Assembly (NCBI RefSeq): GCF_014171475.1
Contig: NZ_CP048817.1
Coordinates: 1,736,001-1,800,000, forward strand
Origin: Sphingomonas sp. So64.6b
GTDB lineage: Bacteria > Pseudomonadota > Alphaproteobacteria > Sphingomonadales > Sphingomonadaceae
Length of the DNA stretch: 64,000 nt
Direction: 5' to 3'
In this document: positions 18,986 to 28,600 of the stretch, one piece after another
Layout: the number at the start of each line of letters is the position of its first letter
Position numbering within the stretch: position 1 is the first letter of the stretch
Program-made: the position numbers and the translations under genes
The notes under the pieces: generated by a model
What the model saw: only the letters and a program-made list of their open reading frames with translations
Told to the model about the DNA's origin: nothing
The model's database searches: none

Positions 18986-19954
18986 TCAGCGCCGCACAAA
19001 GCCGAGCCAGCGCAGCAATAGATAAGTTGCCACCGCCGCGCCGAGCGCCAGCATGGTTGCGCCGAGCGTACCCATCGATGAGGTCAGCGGCATACCGCCG
19101 GTGTTCATCCCGAAAACACCCGTGACCAATGTCGCGGGCAGCATCAAGGCAGTCATGATCGACAGGATGTAGAGATTCTGGTTGGTGCGCTGCGCCGCCT
19201 GGATATCCAGCTCCTCGCGCAACAGCCGCAGCTGTCCCTGCACGGCGATGATGTCGCCGTCGAGCGACTGCAGGCGCTGCACCAGTTTTTCGACGGTGGC
19301 GAGCAAAGCTTCGGGCAGTTCCTCATCCTCTTCCAGCCGGTGGAAAACCTCACGCATGCCGCCGAGCATCCGGTGAATCTGGGCGATGCGGCGACGGATA
19401 CCGATCAGGTCGCGGGTGGTCGGTGGATCATGGCCGTCGAGCAGCGCATCCTCGGCGATGCGCACCTCGTCGCTGAGCGTGCGGCTGATCCCCGCGACAT
19501 TTTCGGTGATCGCGCCGACCAGCAGGTCGAGCGCCGCCGCTGGCCCCGCCAGCGATGGGAGCCGCTCCAGCCGCTGGCGCACGATATCGGCCGACCGGAT
19601 CGGGTGCGACCGTGTGGTGAGGATCAGCGTCGGAGTCAGCGCGACACGGAGTGCGCCGATCCGCGCGGTATCCGCGACATCGAAATCGCGCTCGAAATCA
19701 TGCAGCACGCACCCGACCGTGTCGCCATCGACCAGCGCGCGCTGATGCGTATCGGACGACAGCAGCAATTCACGCACGTCCGCCGGTAGCGCCGCGCCTT
19801 CGATCCAGTTGCGCGTGCCATGGTCGGCGAGGTTGAGGTGAAGCCAGCGCAAAGGGCCGGGCTGTGGCGCGTCGCAAGTTTCGACGGCGAGGCTAGCGGA
19901 GGCAGTGAAATCCAGCCCCCAGATCAACCCCGGCCGCATGCCGCCAAAGGGCAT
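18986..19954 (-). CDS. CorA/ZntB-type divalent cation channel
   Basis: A 322-residue CorA-superfamily protein. The N-terminal two-thirds form the cytoplasmic funnel, ending in the long stalk helix (RIAQIHRMLGGMREVFHRLE and the coiled-coil that follows). Two membrane helices close the protein: one ending in the channel signature GMNTGGMP, where the GMN motif is the selectivity filter, and a last one (LGATMLALGAAVATYLLLRW) followed by a basic tail. The sequence after GMN lacks the usual E of CorA (GMNxxxMPE) and resembles ZntB members, so Mg, Ni/Co or Zn transport cannot be separated. The PiT gene lies upstream, 39 bp before this start, and the two probably form an operon. Confidence 0.9.
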   Translation of the reverse strand: MPFGGMRPGLIWGLDFTASASLAVETCDAPQPGPLRWLHLNLADHGTRNWIEGAALPADVRELLLSSDTHQRALVDGDTVGCVLHDFERDFDVADTARIGALRVALTPTLILTTRSHPIRSADIVRQRLERLPSLAGPAAALDLLVGAITENVAGISRTLSDEVRIAEDALLDGHDPPTTRDLIGIRRRIAQIHRMLGGMREVFHRLEEDEELPEALLATVEKLVQRLQSLDGDIIAVQGQLRLLREELDIQAAQRTNQNLYILSIMTALMLPATLVTGVFGMNTGGMPLTSSMGTLGATMLALGAAVATYLLLRWLGFVRR

Positions 19955-19993
19955 GAGATCGGGAATGAGAGTTTCGCGCGTGACCCGCCCTTC

Positions 19994-21595
19994 CTACAAT
20001 ATCTGCGAGAAGAGCATGTAGAGGCCGCCAGCCAGCAGGATCGACACCGGCAAGGTCAGCACCCATGCCATCAGCATGTTGCGGATCGTGCTCATCTGCA
20101 GCCCCGATCCGTTCGCCGCCATCGTCCCCGCGACGCCCGAGGACAGAACATGCGTGGTCGACACGGGCAGTCCGAGATGATCCGCGCCGAAGATCGTGCC
20201 CATCGCGACCAGCTCGGCCGCGGCGCCCTGCGCATAGGTCAAATGCGTCTTGCCGATCTTTTCGCCGACCGTGACGACGATCCGCTTCCAGCCGACCATC
20301 GTGCCGAGCCCGAGCGCGAAGGCCACCGCGATCTTGACCCAGGTCGGGATGAAACGGGTACCGGCGTCGAGCGATGACTTATAGGTGGTCAGCGTTTTTG
20401 TGCTGGCCTCGGACAAGCCGGCGACCTTGTCCTTGCCGAGCCGCTTGATCGCCTCCGATGCAAGATACATGTCGTTGCGGATGTTACCCACAGCGGCGGC
20501 CGGCACCTTGGTGAATGAGCCATATTCAATCACCTGCTGATCGACATCGGCGATTAGCGTGGCAAGTGCCGGCACCGTCGCCGGCGTGAATTGTTTATCG
20601 GCGATATAATTGGTCACGACCGTGCGCGCGGCTTCGGGCGATGCACCGGCCGGACGGCCGCCCAGCGCATCGGTCGCGACGACCGAATTCATATGGAAAT
20701 CGGCCGAATATTTGGCCGGCACCGCGCGGTTCAGCGCATAGGCGGTCGGTACCGTACCGATCAGGATCAGCATGATCAGGCCCATGCCTTTTTGCCCGTC
20801 ATTCGAGCCATGCGCGAAACTGACGCCGGTGCAGGTGAAGATCAGCAGGCTGCGGATCCACAACGGCGGCGGCACGCCCGGTTTAGGCTCCTGATAGAGT
20901 GCCTTGTTGCGGATCAGCAGCTTCATCGCGAGGAACAGCAAAGCCGCGACGCCGAAACCGATCAGCGGCGACACCAGCAACGCCTGACCGATCTCCGCCG
21001 CCTTGGACCAGTCGACACCCGACGTTCCGCTCTTGCCGTGCATCATCGCATTGGCGACGCCGACGCCGATGATCGACCCGATCAGTGTATGGGACGAGGA
21101 AGACGGGATGCCCAGCCACCAGGTCGCCAGGTTCCACGCGATCGCCGCGAGCAGCAGCGCGAAGACCATGGCGAAGCCGGCATTGGAACCGACCTGCAGG
21201 ATCAGTTCGACCGGCAGCAGCGAGACGATGCCGAATGCCACCGCGCCGGTCGACAGCAGGACGCCGAGGAAATTGAAGAAACCCGACCACACCACCGCGA
21301 TATTGGCCGGCATCGCATTGGTATAGATGACGGTGGCGACCGCATTGGCGGTATCGTGAAATCCGTTCACGAATTCGAAGCCGAGCGCGATCAGCAGCGC
21401 GATGAACAACAGGATGAAGGGCAGATAGGCGGTCGCCTCGACCCCGACGGCACTGGCATCGGTATATACGCTGTATCCGACATAGATCAGCGCGGCGAGG
21501 ATCGCTGCGCCAAAGCCCAGTTTTCCGGCGACGCCCAAGCCCTTGTCGAGATCGGGCCGTCCGAGCGCGGTATCTGCGGCGATCGTAGCGTTCAT
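19994..21595 (-). CDS. pit: PiT-family inorganic phosphate transporter
   Basis: A 533-residue polytopic inner-membrane protein of the PHO4/PiT family, which couples phosphate (as metal-phosphate) uptake to protons. The duplicated family signatures are present: GFEFVNGFHDTANAVATVIY near the N terminus and GADHLGLPVSTTHVLSSGVA near the C terminus, with WWLGIPSSSSHTLIGS in the first half. A ~150-residue central loop (roughly residues 290-430) separates the halves. The start at 21595 is preferred over an upstream in-frame Met because the product begins MNATIAADTAL after AAAGG. It is divergent from argJ and followed by the CorA-type channel 39 bp later. The metal requirement of PiT transport gives that pairing a possible physiological sense. 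Confidence 0.95.
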   Translation of the reverse strand: MNATIAADTALGRPDLDKGLGVAGKLGFGAAILAALIYVGYSVYTDASAVGVEATAYLPFILLFIALLIALGFEFVNGFHDTANAVATVIYTNAMPANIAVVWSGFFNFLGVLLSTGAVAFGIVSLLPVELILQVGSNAGFAMVFALLLAAIAWNLATWWLGIPSSSSHTLIGSIIGVGVANAMMHGKSGTSGVDWSKAAEIGQALLVSPLIGFGVAALLFLAMKLLIRNKALYQEPKPGVPPPLWIRSLLIFTCTGVSFAHGSNDGQKGMGLIMLILIGTVPTAYALNRAVPAKYSADFHMNSVVATDALGGRPAGASPEAARTVVTNYIADKQFTPATVPALATLIADVDQQVIEYGSFTKVPAAAVGNIRNDMYLASEAIKRLGKDKVAGLSEASTKTLTTYKSSLDAGTRFIPTWVKIAVAFALGLGTMVGWKRIVVTVGEKIGKTHLTYAQGAAAELVAMGTIFGADHLGLPVSTTHVLSSGVAGTMAANGSGLQMSTIRNMLMAWVLTLPVSILLAGGLYMLFSQIL

Positions 21596-21747
21596 CGGGT
21601 CGCGGCCTTTGTCGATTCGGCCCTCGGTACAAGCGGGTTGTGACAAGCCCATGTCGGTCAGCGGCCCCGACCGCGAGCCGACATACAAACGACGATATTG
21701 GTGAAACCGCCGGTGACCTGTTTCGCAATCATGGTTATGGGGTGCGT

Positions 21748-22977
21748 ATGACCTCGACCATCTCGCCGCTCGCTCCTGCCGGATTCCCCACTCTCCCCGC
21801 CATTCCCGGCGTCACGTTGCGTATCGCTCGCGCGCATTACAAAACCTGGGATCGCTGCGACCTGACATTCATCACGCTTGACCCCGTTACTGTCGTTGCG
21901 GGCGTTCTGACACAGAGCCGCTGCCCTTCGCCCGAAGTCGAATCGTGCCGCAAGGCGCTGATCCTCGGCCAGGCACGCGCGCTGGTGGTCAATGCGGGCA
22001 ATTCCAACGCCTTTACCGGTGATCGCGGCCGCGAGGCGGTCGAGAATCTCGCCGCGCGCACCGCGCAGCATCTCGGTTGCCAGCCTTCCGACATCTTCCT
22101 CGCCTCGACCGGGGTGATCGGCGTGCCGCTGCCGATCGACAAGTCGGAGGCTGGGCTGAACGCCGCCTTCACCGCCGAGCCGTGCGGCTGGGAAGACGCC
22201 GCGGCGACGATCATGACCACCGACACGTTCGCCAAAGGCGCGGTCACGACCGCGATCGTCGATGGCAAGACGGTAAGCCTGGTCGGGATCATCAAGGGTT
22301 CGGGCATGATCATGCCCGACATGGCGACAATGCTCGGATTCATCTTCACCGATGCCGCGGTCGACCCGGCCTTTCTGCAATCGGCCCTGTCCGACGCTAA
22401 TGTGAAGACTTTCTCCTGCATCACGGTCGATAGCGACACTTCGACCAGTGACACCGTGCTCGCCTTCGCCACCGGCGCGGCGGGCAATGCCCCGCTCGTT
22501 TCAGCCGATGATGACGGCGCGGACGCGTTTCGTGCCGCGCTCGCCGATCTGTGCCGGCAACTCGCCCATCTCGTGGTGCGCGACGGCGAAGGCGCGTCGA
22601 AATTCATCACCATCGACGTGACCGGCGCGGAGAGCGACACCAGCGCGCACCGGATCGCGCTGTCGATCGCCAATTCGCCACTGGTGAAGACCGCGATCGC
22701 GGGCGAGGACGCCAATTGGGGTCGCGTCGTGATGGCGGTGGGCAAAGCCGGTGAACCGGCCGAGCGCGACAAACTGGCGATCCGTTTCGGCGAGACGCAA
22801 GTCGCGCGTGATGGCCTGGCTGTTGCGGATTATGACGAGGCACCGGTCGCCGCGCATCTCAAGGGCAGCGATGTCGATATCGGCGTCGAACTCGGGCTTG
22901 GCGAGGGACGCGCCACGGTGTGGACCTGCGACCTGACGCACGGCTACATCTCGATCAACGGCGATTATCGGAGCTGA
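21748..22977 (+). CDS. argJ: bifunctional glutamate N-acetyltransferase / amino-acid acetyltransferase
   Basis: A 409-residue ArgJ, which recycles the acetyl group from N-acetylornithine to glutamate in arginine synthesis, and in bifunctional members also makes N-acetylglutamate from acetyl-CoA. The precursor self-cleaves between Ala193 and Thr194 in KGSGMIMPDMATMLGF; that Thr becomes the nucleophile of the beta chain. Other signatures are VVNAGNSNAFTG, FLASTGVIG, IMTTDTFAK, NSPLVKTAIAGEDANWGRVV and the terminal DLTHGYISINGDYRS. The start at 21748 excludes an N-terminal extension that overlaps the pit promoter region. A GST gene begins 5 bp after its stop, a linkage also seen in other sphingomonads. 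Confidence 0.97.
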   Translation: MTSTISPLAPAGFPTLPAIPGVTLRIARAHYKTWDRCDLTFITLDPVTVVAGVLTQSRCPSPEVESCRKALILGQARALVVNAGNSNAFTGDRGREAVENLAARTAQHLGCQPSDIFLASTGVIGVPLPIDKSEAGLNAAFTAEPCGWEDAAATIMTTDTFAKGAVTTAIVDGKTVSLVGIIKGSGMIMPDMATMLGFIFTDAAVDPAFLQSALSDANVKTFSCITVDSDTSTSDTVLAFATGAAGNAPLVSADDDGADAFRAALADLCRQLAHLVVRDGEGASKFITIDVTGAESDTSAHRIALSIANSPLVKTAIAGEDANWGRVVMAVGKAGEPAERDKLAIRFGETQVARDGLAVADYDEAPVAAHLKGSDVDIGVELGLGEGRATVWTCDLTHGYISINGDYRS

Positions 22978-22982
22978 CCCAG

Positions 22983-23594
22983 GTGTTGACGATCTGGGGA
23001 CGACTGAATTCGCATAATGTGAAGAAGGTCGCCTGGCTTGCCGCCGAGATCGGCATGCCGCATGTGCGCTGCGATGTCGGCGGCCAGTTCGGCATGAATG
23101 ACGCCTATCTGGCGCTCAACCCCAATGCGCTGATTCCGACGATCGAGGATGACGGCGTGGTATTGTGGGAATCGAACGCGATCCTGCGTTATCTCGCAGC
23201 AAAATATGCGCCCGGGGCATATTGGAGCGACGATCCGGCGGTCCGTGCGCAGGGCGACAAATGGATGGATTGGCAATTCGCCTATGCCGATGCGCAGCGC
23301 GACGCCTTTCTCAATCTTGTACGCCTGCCAACGGAGAAGCGCGATCCGGCATGCGTCGCCAGATCGGCGGCCGCCTGCGCGCAGCATATGGCGGTTCTCG
23401 ACGAAGCACTGAGTCGGCAGACCTGGCTCTCCGGGGATCGCTTCGGCATCGGCGATATCCCGATGGGCGTTTATGCCCATAGCTGGTTCTCGCTGCCGAT
23501 CGAGCGACCCGCTGTACCACATGTCGCAGGGTGGTATGAGCGGCTTAAGACGCGCCCTGCTTTTGCGGCGCAAGTCATGATTCCGCTCACCTGA
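22983..23594 (+). CDS. glutathione S-transferase family protein
   Basis: A 203-residue two-domain GST. The thioredoxin-fold N-terminal domain shows LTIWGRLNSHNVKKVAWLAAEIG (the Ser/Asn of RLNSHNVKK is the likely glutathione-activating position), the cis-Pro in NALIPTIEDDG and ESNAILRYLAAKY. The C-terminal helical domain includes FGIGDIPMGVYAHSW with the N-capping box. The likely start is the GTG at 22983, with GGAG of the argJ end as its ribosome binding site, so translation is coupled to argJ. It would conjugate or isomerise small electrophiles; the substrate is unknown. Confidence 0.93.
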   Translation: MLTIWGRLNSHNVKKVAWLAAEIGMPHVRCDVGGQFGMNDAYLALNPNALIPTIEDDGVVLWESNAILRYLAAKYAPGAYWSDDPAVRAQGDKWMDWQFAYADAQRDAFLNLVRLPTEKRDPACVARSAAACAQHMAVLDEALSRQTWLSGDRFGIGDIPMGVYAHSWFSLPIERPAVPHVAGWYERLKTRPAFAAQVMIPLT

Positions 23595-23612
23595 AGCGAC
23601 ACGGAGAGAGCA

Positions 23613-24518
23613 ATGCCCGACCTGATCCTGCATCATTATCCGATGTCGCCCTATAGCGAGCTCCTGCGCCTGGCGCTCGGCATCAAGGGCGCGGCCTGGC
23701 GATCGGTGATCATCCCCAATATCGCGCCTAAGCCCGACCTGATCCCGCTGACCGGCGGTTACCGCAAGACGCCGGTGTTTCAGATTGGCGCGGATATCTA
23801 TTGCGATAGCGCCATCGCGATCGAGGCGATCGAGGCGTTCCAGCCCGAACCGAGCCTGTTCCCCGCCCCGCTCGGCCGGCTTGCCGCGCTGGTCGCGCTG
23901 CAATCCGGCGGTACGACCTTCAGCCAGTCGGTCGGATCGGCGATGGCGCCGTTCATCGACCGCATCGACAACGAGTTTTTCGAGGATCGCAAGAAACTGT
24001 TCGGGTTCGATCGCGAACGCGTGAGGCGTGGCGCGCCGCATCTGACGGCGCAGTTCATCGGCTGGCTCGCGCAGCTCGACGACGCGCTGTCCGATGGCCG
24101 CGCGTTCCTCGGTGGCGACGCGCCGGGTTATGCCGATTGCGCGGCGGGCATGAATGTCTGGTTCCAGGGCAATTTCGGACTGAAGGGCTCACGCACCGCC
24201 CCCTTTCCGCATGTCGGCGCGTGGATCGCGAGAGTCGAGGCGATCGGGCATGGCTTGCCGACCGACATGACCGCGCAAGAGGCGCTCGACGTGGCGCGGG
24301 ATGCCGAGCCGCTGGTCGTCGAACGGATCGACGAGGATAGCGGCTTCACCGCCGGTCAGCCGGTCACTGTGCGTACCGAGGATCCCGGCGCGGACGTCGT
24401 CGAAGGCAGGCTGGTGAGACTGACGTCGCGCGACGTCGCGATTCTGCGTGATGATCCGCGCGTCGGCACTGTCGCGGTGCATTTCCCGCGCATCGGGCAG
24501 ATCGTCATGCCGGCTTAG
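23613..24518 (+). CDS. GST-fold protein with C-terminal beta-rich extension
   Basis: A 301-residue protein whose first ~215 residues are GST-like. The N-terminal thioredoxin-fold domain has HHYPMSPYSELLRLALGIKG (catalytic Ser region), the cis-Pro in YRKTPVFQ and CDSAIAIEAIEAF (Glu/Asp-Ser glutathione-binding pair). A helical domain follows with FLGGDAPGYADCAAG. The last ~85 residues (GFTAGQPVTVRTEDPGADVV through HFPRIGQIVMPA) look like a compact beta barrel not present in standard GSTs. It begins 18 bp after the first GST with GGAGAGAG upstream, so argJ and both GSTs probably share a transcript. The role of the extension is unknown. Confidence 0.86.
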   Translation: MPDLILHHYPMSPYSELLRLALGIKGAAWRSVIIPNIAPKPDLIPLTGGYRKTPVFQIGADIYCDSAIAIEAIEAFQPEPSLFPAPLGRLAALVALQSGGTTFSQSVGSAMAPFIDRIDNEFFEDRKKLFGFDRERVRRGAPHLTAQFIGWLAQLDDALSDGRAFLGGDAPGYADCAAGMNVWFQGNFGLKGSRTAPFPHVGAWIARVEAIGHGLPTDMTAQEALDVARDAEPLVVERIDEDSGFTAGQPVTVRTEDPGADVVEGRLVRLTSRDVAILRDDPRVGTVAVHFPRIGQIVMPA

Positions 24519-24616
24519 GACACGACCGACACCTCTGCGATCTCCCCTCTTTCAAGGGCGATTATGAAGCTTGCAAAACCAGCCAGCGAATATCGGGAAG
24601 TGGAAGAAGCGATCAT

Positions 24617-25144
24617 TCAGGCGTAAGGGCGCGCGGCGTAGTCCTCAATCCACATTCGCTCGCACCACGCATCTTCACCAAATTGCTCGATCTCCGACTT
24701 CGCCGTCGCGAGCGGCAACGTCTTGGCCCAAGGAAGAAAGCGATTCTCGATATGAGCCGCTATCCGATCGAGCTTCCGACGTACTGAGCTTTCGTCAGTG
24801 CTCTCCCATTGAAGTCGCTCAAAGTCATAGTTCAGATTCTGCGGTCGATAGACCAGCTCTCTGTCGGCATCCTCCAGGGGCCTGAACTTGTAGGGATAGT
24901 CAAAGACCTCCGGTGGGACTCCCGTGGGGACCGCTTCTGTCCTGTCTCGCAGGAACGAGTGCCGAAAACATAGAATATGCGAGATTGACCCCGACGCACT
25001 CATCCGGCCACCCAGCCGAAAGAGCGCAATCGTCACCTGTTCGCTGGATAAGGAGAGCGCCTTTCCCTTCGACACGAAGCCCAACCGAGCCAAGCGGCTG
25101 GTCACGTGCTCCTCAAAGAGCGTTTCGAAAGCTTCCTTGTCCAT
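24617..25144 (-). CDS. hypothetical protein (DUF4304-like architecture)
   Basis: A 175-residue soluble protein from the Met at 25144; an in-frame start 20 codons earlier is also possible. The opening MDKEAFETLFEEHVTSRLAR with GFVSKGKALSLSS, followed by strand-like stretches (QVTIALFRLGGR, ISHILCFRHSFL) and a charged C-terminal helix (RRKLDRIAAHIENRFLPW), has the look of DUF4304-type proteins, but the match is by general pattern only. Its base composition is less G/C-biased than its neighbours, which hints at later acquisition. It is flanked by the GST operon (convergent) and trxA (same strand, upstream), with no sign of coupling to either. Confidence 0.7.
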   Translation of the reverse strand: MDKEAFETLFEEHVTSRLARLGFVSKGKALSLSSEQVTIALFRLGGRMSASGSISHILCFRHSFLRDRTEAVPTGVPPEVFDYPYKFRPLEDADRELVYRPQNLNYDFERLQWESTDESSVRRKLDRIAAHIENRFLPWAKTLPLATAKSEIEQFGEDAWCERMWIEDYAARPYA

Positions 25145-25211
25145 GAACGCTGATGCCCTGTTCGACGCTTCGCGCCGAGCGATGCGCTTCGCGATCGCAC
25201 CCACCCCCTGC

Positions 25212-25232
25212 CCCCTCCCTTGCAGGGAGGGG
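25212..25232. terminator. short GC-rich hairpin downstream of trxA
   Basis: CCCCTCCCT and AGGGAGGGG are perfect 9-bp arms around TGC, 28 bp past the trxA stop on the reverse strand. No T-run follows, so it may be an RNA-stabilising hairpin or a dispersed element rather than a strict terminator. A related hairpin lies at 44929-44951. Confidence 0.55.
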
Positions 25233-25259
25233 AAAGAAGATTGGCAGCTCAGTCAGTAA

Positions 25260-25583
25260 TCAGGCGAGTTCGTTTTCGAGCCAGGCCTTGAGCTGGCTCT
25301 TGGGACGTGCGCCGAGCAGTTCGGCGACGGGCGCGCCGCCCTTGAACAACTTGAGCATGGGAATGCTGCGGATGCCCATCTGCGCGGCGATGTCGGGATT
25401 GTCGTCAATGTTAAGCTTGGCGATCGTCACCTGACCGCCCAGTTCTTCCGAAATCTCTTCGAGGCTCGGCCCGATCTGTTTGCACGGGCCGCACCATTCC
25501 GCCCAGAAATCGACGAGCACGGGGCCATCGGCCTTGAGGACGTCCGCGTCCCAGCTCGAATCGGTAATCTGTTTGGTAGCCAT
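25260..25583 (-). CDS. trxA: thioredoxin
   Basis: A 107-residue classical thioredoxin with the redox site WCGPCK (Cys near residues 31 and 34), FWAEWCGPCKQIGPSLEEIS, the Asp-Asn segment LNIDDNPDIAAQMGIRSIPM with the cis-Pro, and FKGGAPVAELLGARPKSQL at the end. It reduces cytosolic disulfides using thioredoxin reductase and NADPH. AAGGAGA precedes the ATG. It lies 49 bp downstream of the addA stop on the same strand, the usual last gene of the alphaproteobacterial addB-addA-trxA string, though a separate promoter is likely. Confidence 0.98.
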   Translation of the reverse strand: MATKQITDSSWDADVLKADGPVLVDFWAEWCGPCKQIGPSLEEISEELGGQVTIAKLNIDDNPDIAAQMGIRSIPMLKLFKGGAPVAELLGARPKSQLKAWLENELA

Positions 25584-25632
25584 GATGGAGTCTCCTTTGT
25601 TGGCGCTAATCTAGGTACCGCGCGGGTCGCGC

Positions 25633-28600
25633 TCAAGCGCCGACTGCGTAGCTTTGCTCATTGGCGACAAAGCCCGGCTTGTGCGCGTCGAGAAGGCCGG
25701 ACGGCAGTTCGAACAATGTTGGGCCCGAAGTGTAGAGCAAGGCCGCCTCGATCACCCGATCAGGGAAGATCGCCGCCAGCGCTTCGCGATAGGCCGCCAT
25801 CTGGCGCAAATGATAGGACGGGACTTCCGCCAGCATCATGGGCGCGTGCCGCCCGGTCTTGAAGTCGATCACACGAATTTTGCGATCGGTGACGAGCAGG
25901 CGATCGACCGTGCCCGACACGACCACGCCATTCGCAACCACCGCGGCAATCGGTGCTTCGGCAAGCGATTCCGGACCGAACAGGTCTGCGAAAATCGGAT
26001 CGTCCAGCACGGCCAGCACGGTTTTCGCGATCTCGGCGCGGTCGGCAGGCTTCTCCACGCCGCCTGCCCCGGCAAGCCACCGCTCAGCCGATATCTCACG
26101 CATATCGGGCGCAACGGCGGGCAGGCGCTCGAACAGCGCGTGGATCAGTCGCCCCCGCTCCACTGCGACGCGCATTGCCGGCGATGGCGGTGGATCCGCC
26201 ACCATATCCTCGCCGAGCGACGACGGTGCGAGCGGCCGCGGCGGACGTGCCTCGACCGGTGCCTTGCGCCTGACCCAGTCGGGCAAGGTCGCACTGACGG
26301 ACGAGCGATCGGTACCCTTTGGTTTCAGCGCGACCGGCTTTTGCGGCACGCGTCCGGCATAATGCCTGGCCTCTTCCGACGGCTCTATCCCGAGCGACGC
26401 AAGGGCGCGGTCGGAGGCGGCATACCAGCTCGTCTCGGGCGGCACGCCTTTGGCCATCGGCCCAAGCGCGCCAGCGATCACCAGCCGCTCCTCGGCGCGA
26501 GTGGCGGCGACATAGAAAAGCCGCCAATGCTCCTCCAGTTCGCGGCGCGCGGTCTGGTCAAGCAAGTCGGCCAGCGGCCCGCCAGCCTCGTCCTTGCGCG
26601 GCCGGAAAATCGGGACTGCATCGCCGCTATCGGGCGCCCATTTGAGCACGCGAGTCGGCGTGCGCGACGGATCGGCGGTCGCATCGGCGAGGATTACCAG
26701 CGGTGCCTGCAATCCCTTGGCGCCATGCGCGGTCATCACACGGACCGCGTCAAGCGGCGCGGACGGATCGCGCACGATCTCGACATCGCCGCGGTCGAAC
26801 CAGTCGAGGAAGCGCTGCAGCGATGGTGTCGACTGCGTCTCGAAATCGAGTGCGGCGTTGAGCAGTTCCTCGATCGGGTCGCGCGCTTCCTGACCCAGGC
26901 GGCGCAGCATCTTGCGACGCCCGTCGAGCGGCCCCGAGAGCAGTTCCTCGAGAAATTGATAGGGCGTGGCAATATCGGCGCGTGCAAGCATCGCCAGCAA
27001 CGGCGCGAGCCGCTCCGTCGGCTGGGTGCGACGCAGATGCGCCCATAAGCTGCCCGACCCGCGTGGGACGGCGGCCATCAGATCGTCCTGACTCCAGCCG
27101 ATCAGTGGCGACACGAGCAGGCTGGCCAGTGAGAGATCATCGCCCGGCTGCAATACGAAACGGATCGCGGCGAGCAGGTCCTGAACGCTGAGCGGTGCGT
27201 TCAAGCGCAAACGATCGACGCCCGCGACGGGCACTCCCTCGGCATAGAGCCGCGCCACAATCAGCGAGGCGAGTTCGCCGCGCCGCTTGACCAGGATCAT
27301 CACATCCTCAGGGCGGAGCGGTCGGCCCTGGCTTTCCAGCATCAGGGGCGCCGAGCCGTACAGCCAGTCCTTCAAGGTCCGCGCGATGCGTGTCGCAAGC
27401 GCGCGGGTCGCGTCGGGAATCCAACCCTCGGCATCCTCTTCGCTGCCGCCGGAGACGATCGGCGGCCATAGGGTCACCGTGCCCGGGCCGGCCACCTCGC
27501 TGGCATGAAGCTCACGATCGGCGATTGCGCCAAGTCCCGGATCGCCGATCGAGTCGATCGCGGCATCGACGAATTCCAGCACCGGTTTGGTCGAACGGAA
27601 TGACGAGGTCAGCGATAAACGCTCGAACGGCACACCATCGTCGCCGATCGCTTCGGCCTTGGCGAGGAAACGCTGTTCGGCGGCGCGGAAGAAGATCGGG
27701 TCGGTGCCCTGGAAACCGAAGATCGCCTGTTTATAGTCGCCTACTGTGAACAGCGTACGGACGCGTTCGCCATGCACGCCGAGCCCTGAGAAAAATTCCT
27801 CGGCCAACGCCGCGACGATCGCCCATTGCCGGGGATTGGTGTCCTGCGCTTCATCGATCAGGATATGCTCGGTGACCTGGTCGAGCTTGTAGCGGACCCA
27901 TTCGCCCATGCCCGGCTGAGCGAGCAATTCGACCACCGAATGGATCAGGTCGTCGAAATCGACCGCACCGATGCGCCGCTTGGCCAGCGCATAAGCCTTG
28001 GCATAGTCCCGCCCCACCGTCAGCGCGTCTGCGAGCAGATCGGCATAGGCGCCATGCACGCGCATCTGCAGCAGCGCGGAGCAATAATCATACATGCCGG
28101 TCGCGAGGTCGGCATAGTCCGGCTCCTGCGGCGCCTGTCCCTTGCCGAACGAGCGGATGTCGAGATCGGCCTTGGCCCAGATCTTGTTGAGTTCACCCAG
28201 CGTCGCCGCGCGCTCGACCGGCGATCGATCGAGCCAGGCCGAGACCAGGCCGGCACGTTCGATTCCGCTTTTGGTACCCCAACTGGCGTTGAACCCGCCG
28301 ATCGCGTCGAGCGTTTCATGGTCGAACACACAATCGTCGCATGCCTCGGCGATCGCCGCTTCGATATTGCCCTCGGGCAGATCGAGCTGGCGACGCAGAA
28401 ACGGTTGCAGGTCGATCGGCAATTCCTGCAGCGACGCCAGCGAGCGGGCGCTTTCGCGCAGGAAATGCTCTGCCTCGCCCTCGCCGAGCCTGAGGCTGAG
28501 CGCACCGACGGTGTCGATCGCATGCTGGCCGGCATCGACCAGCATCTCGGCCAGCGTTTCGCGCGCCAGCACCGATTCCTCGCGCGCTTCCAGCGGGCGG

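Noticed and set aside
20591..21643. 350-codon antisense frame over the phosphate transporter
   Set aside because: Gln/Arg/Asp-rich translation with no fold; the reverse-strand PiT protein carries both family signatures.
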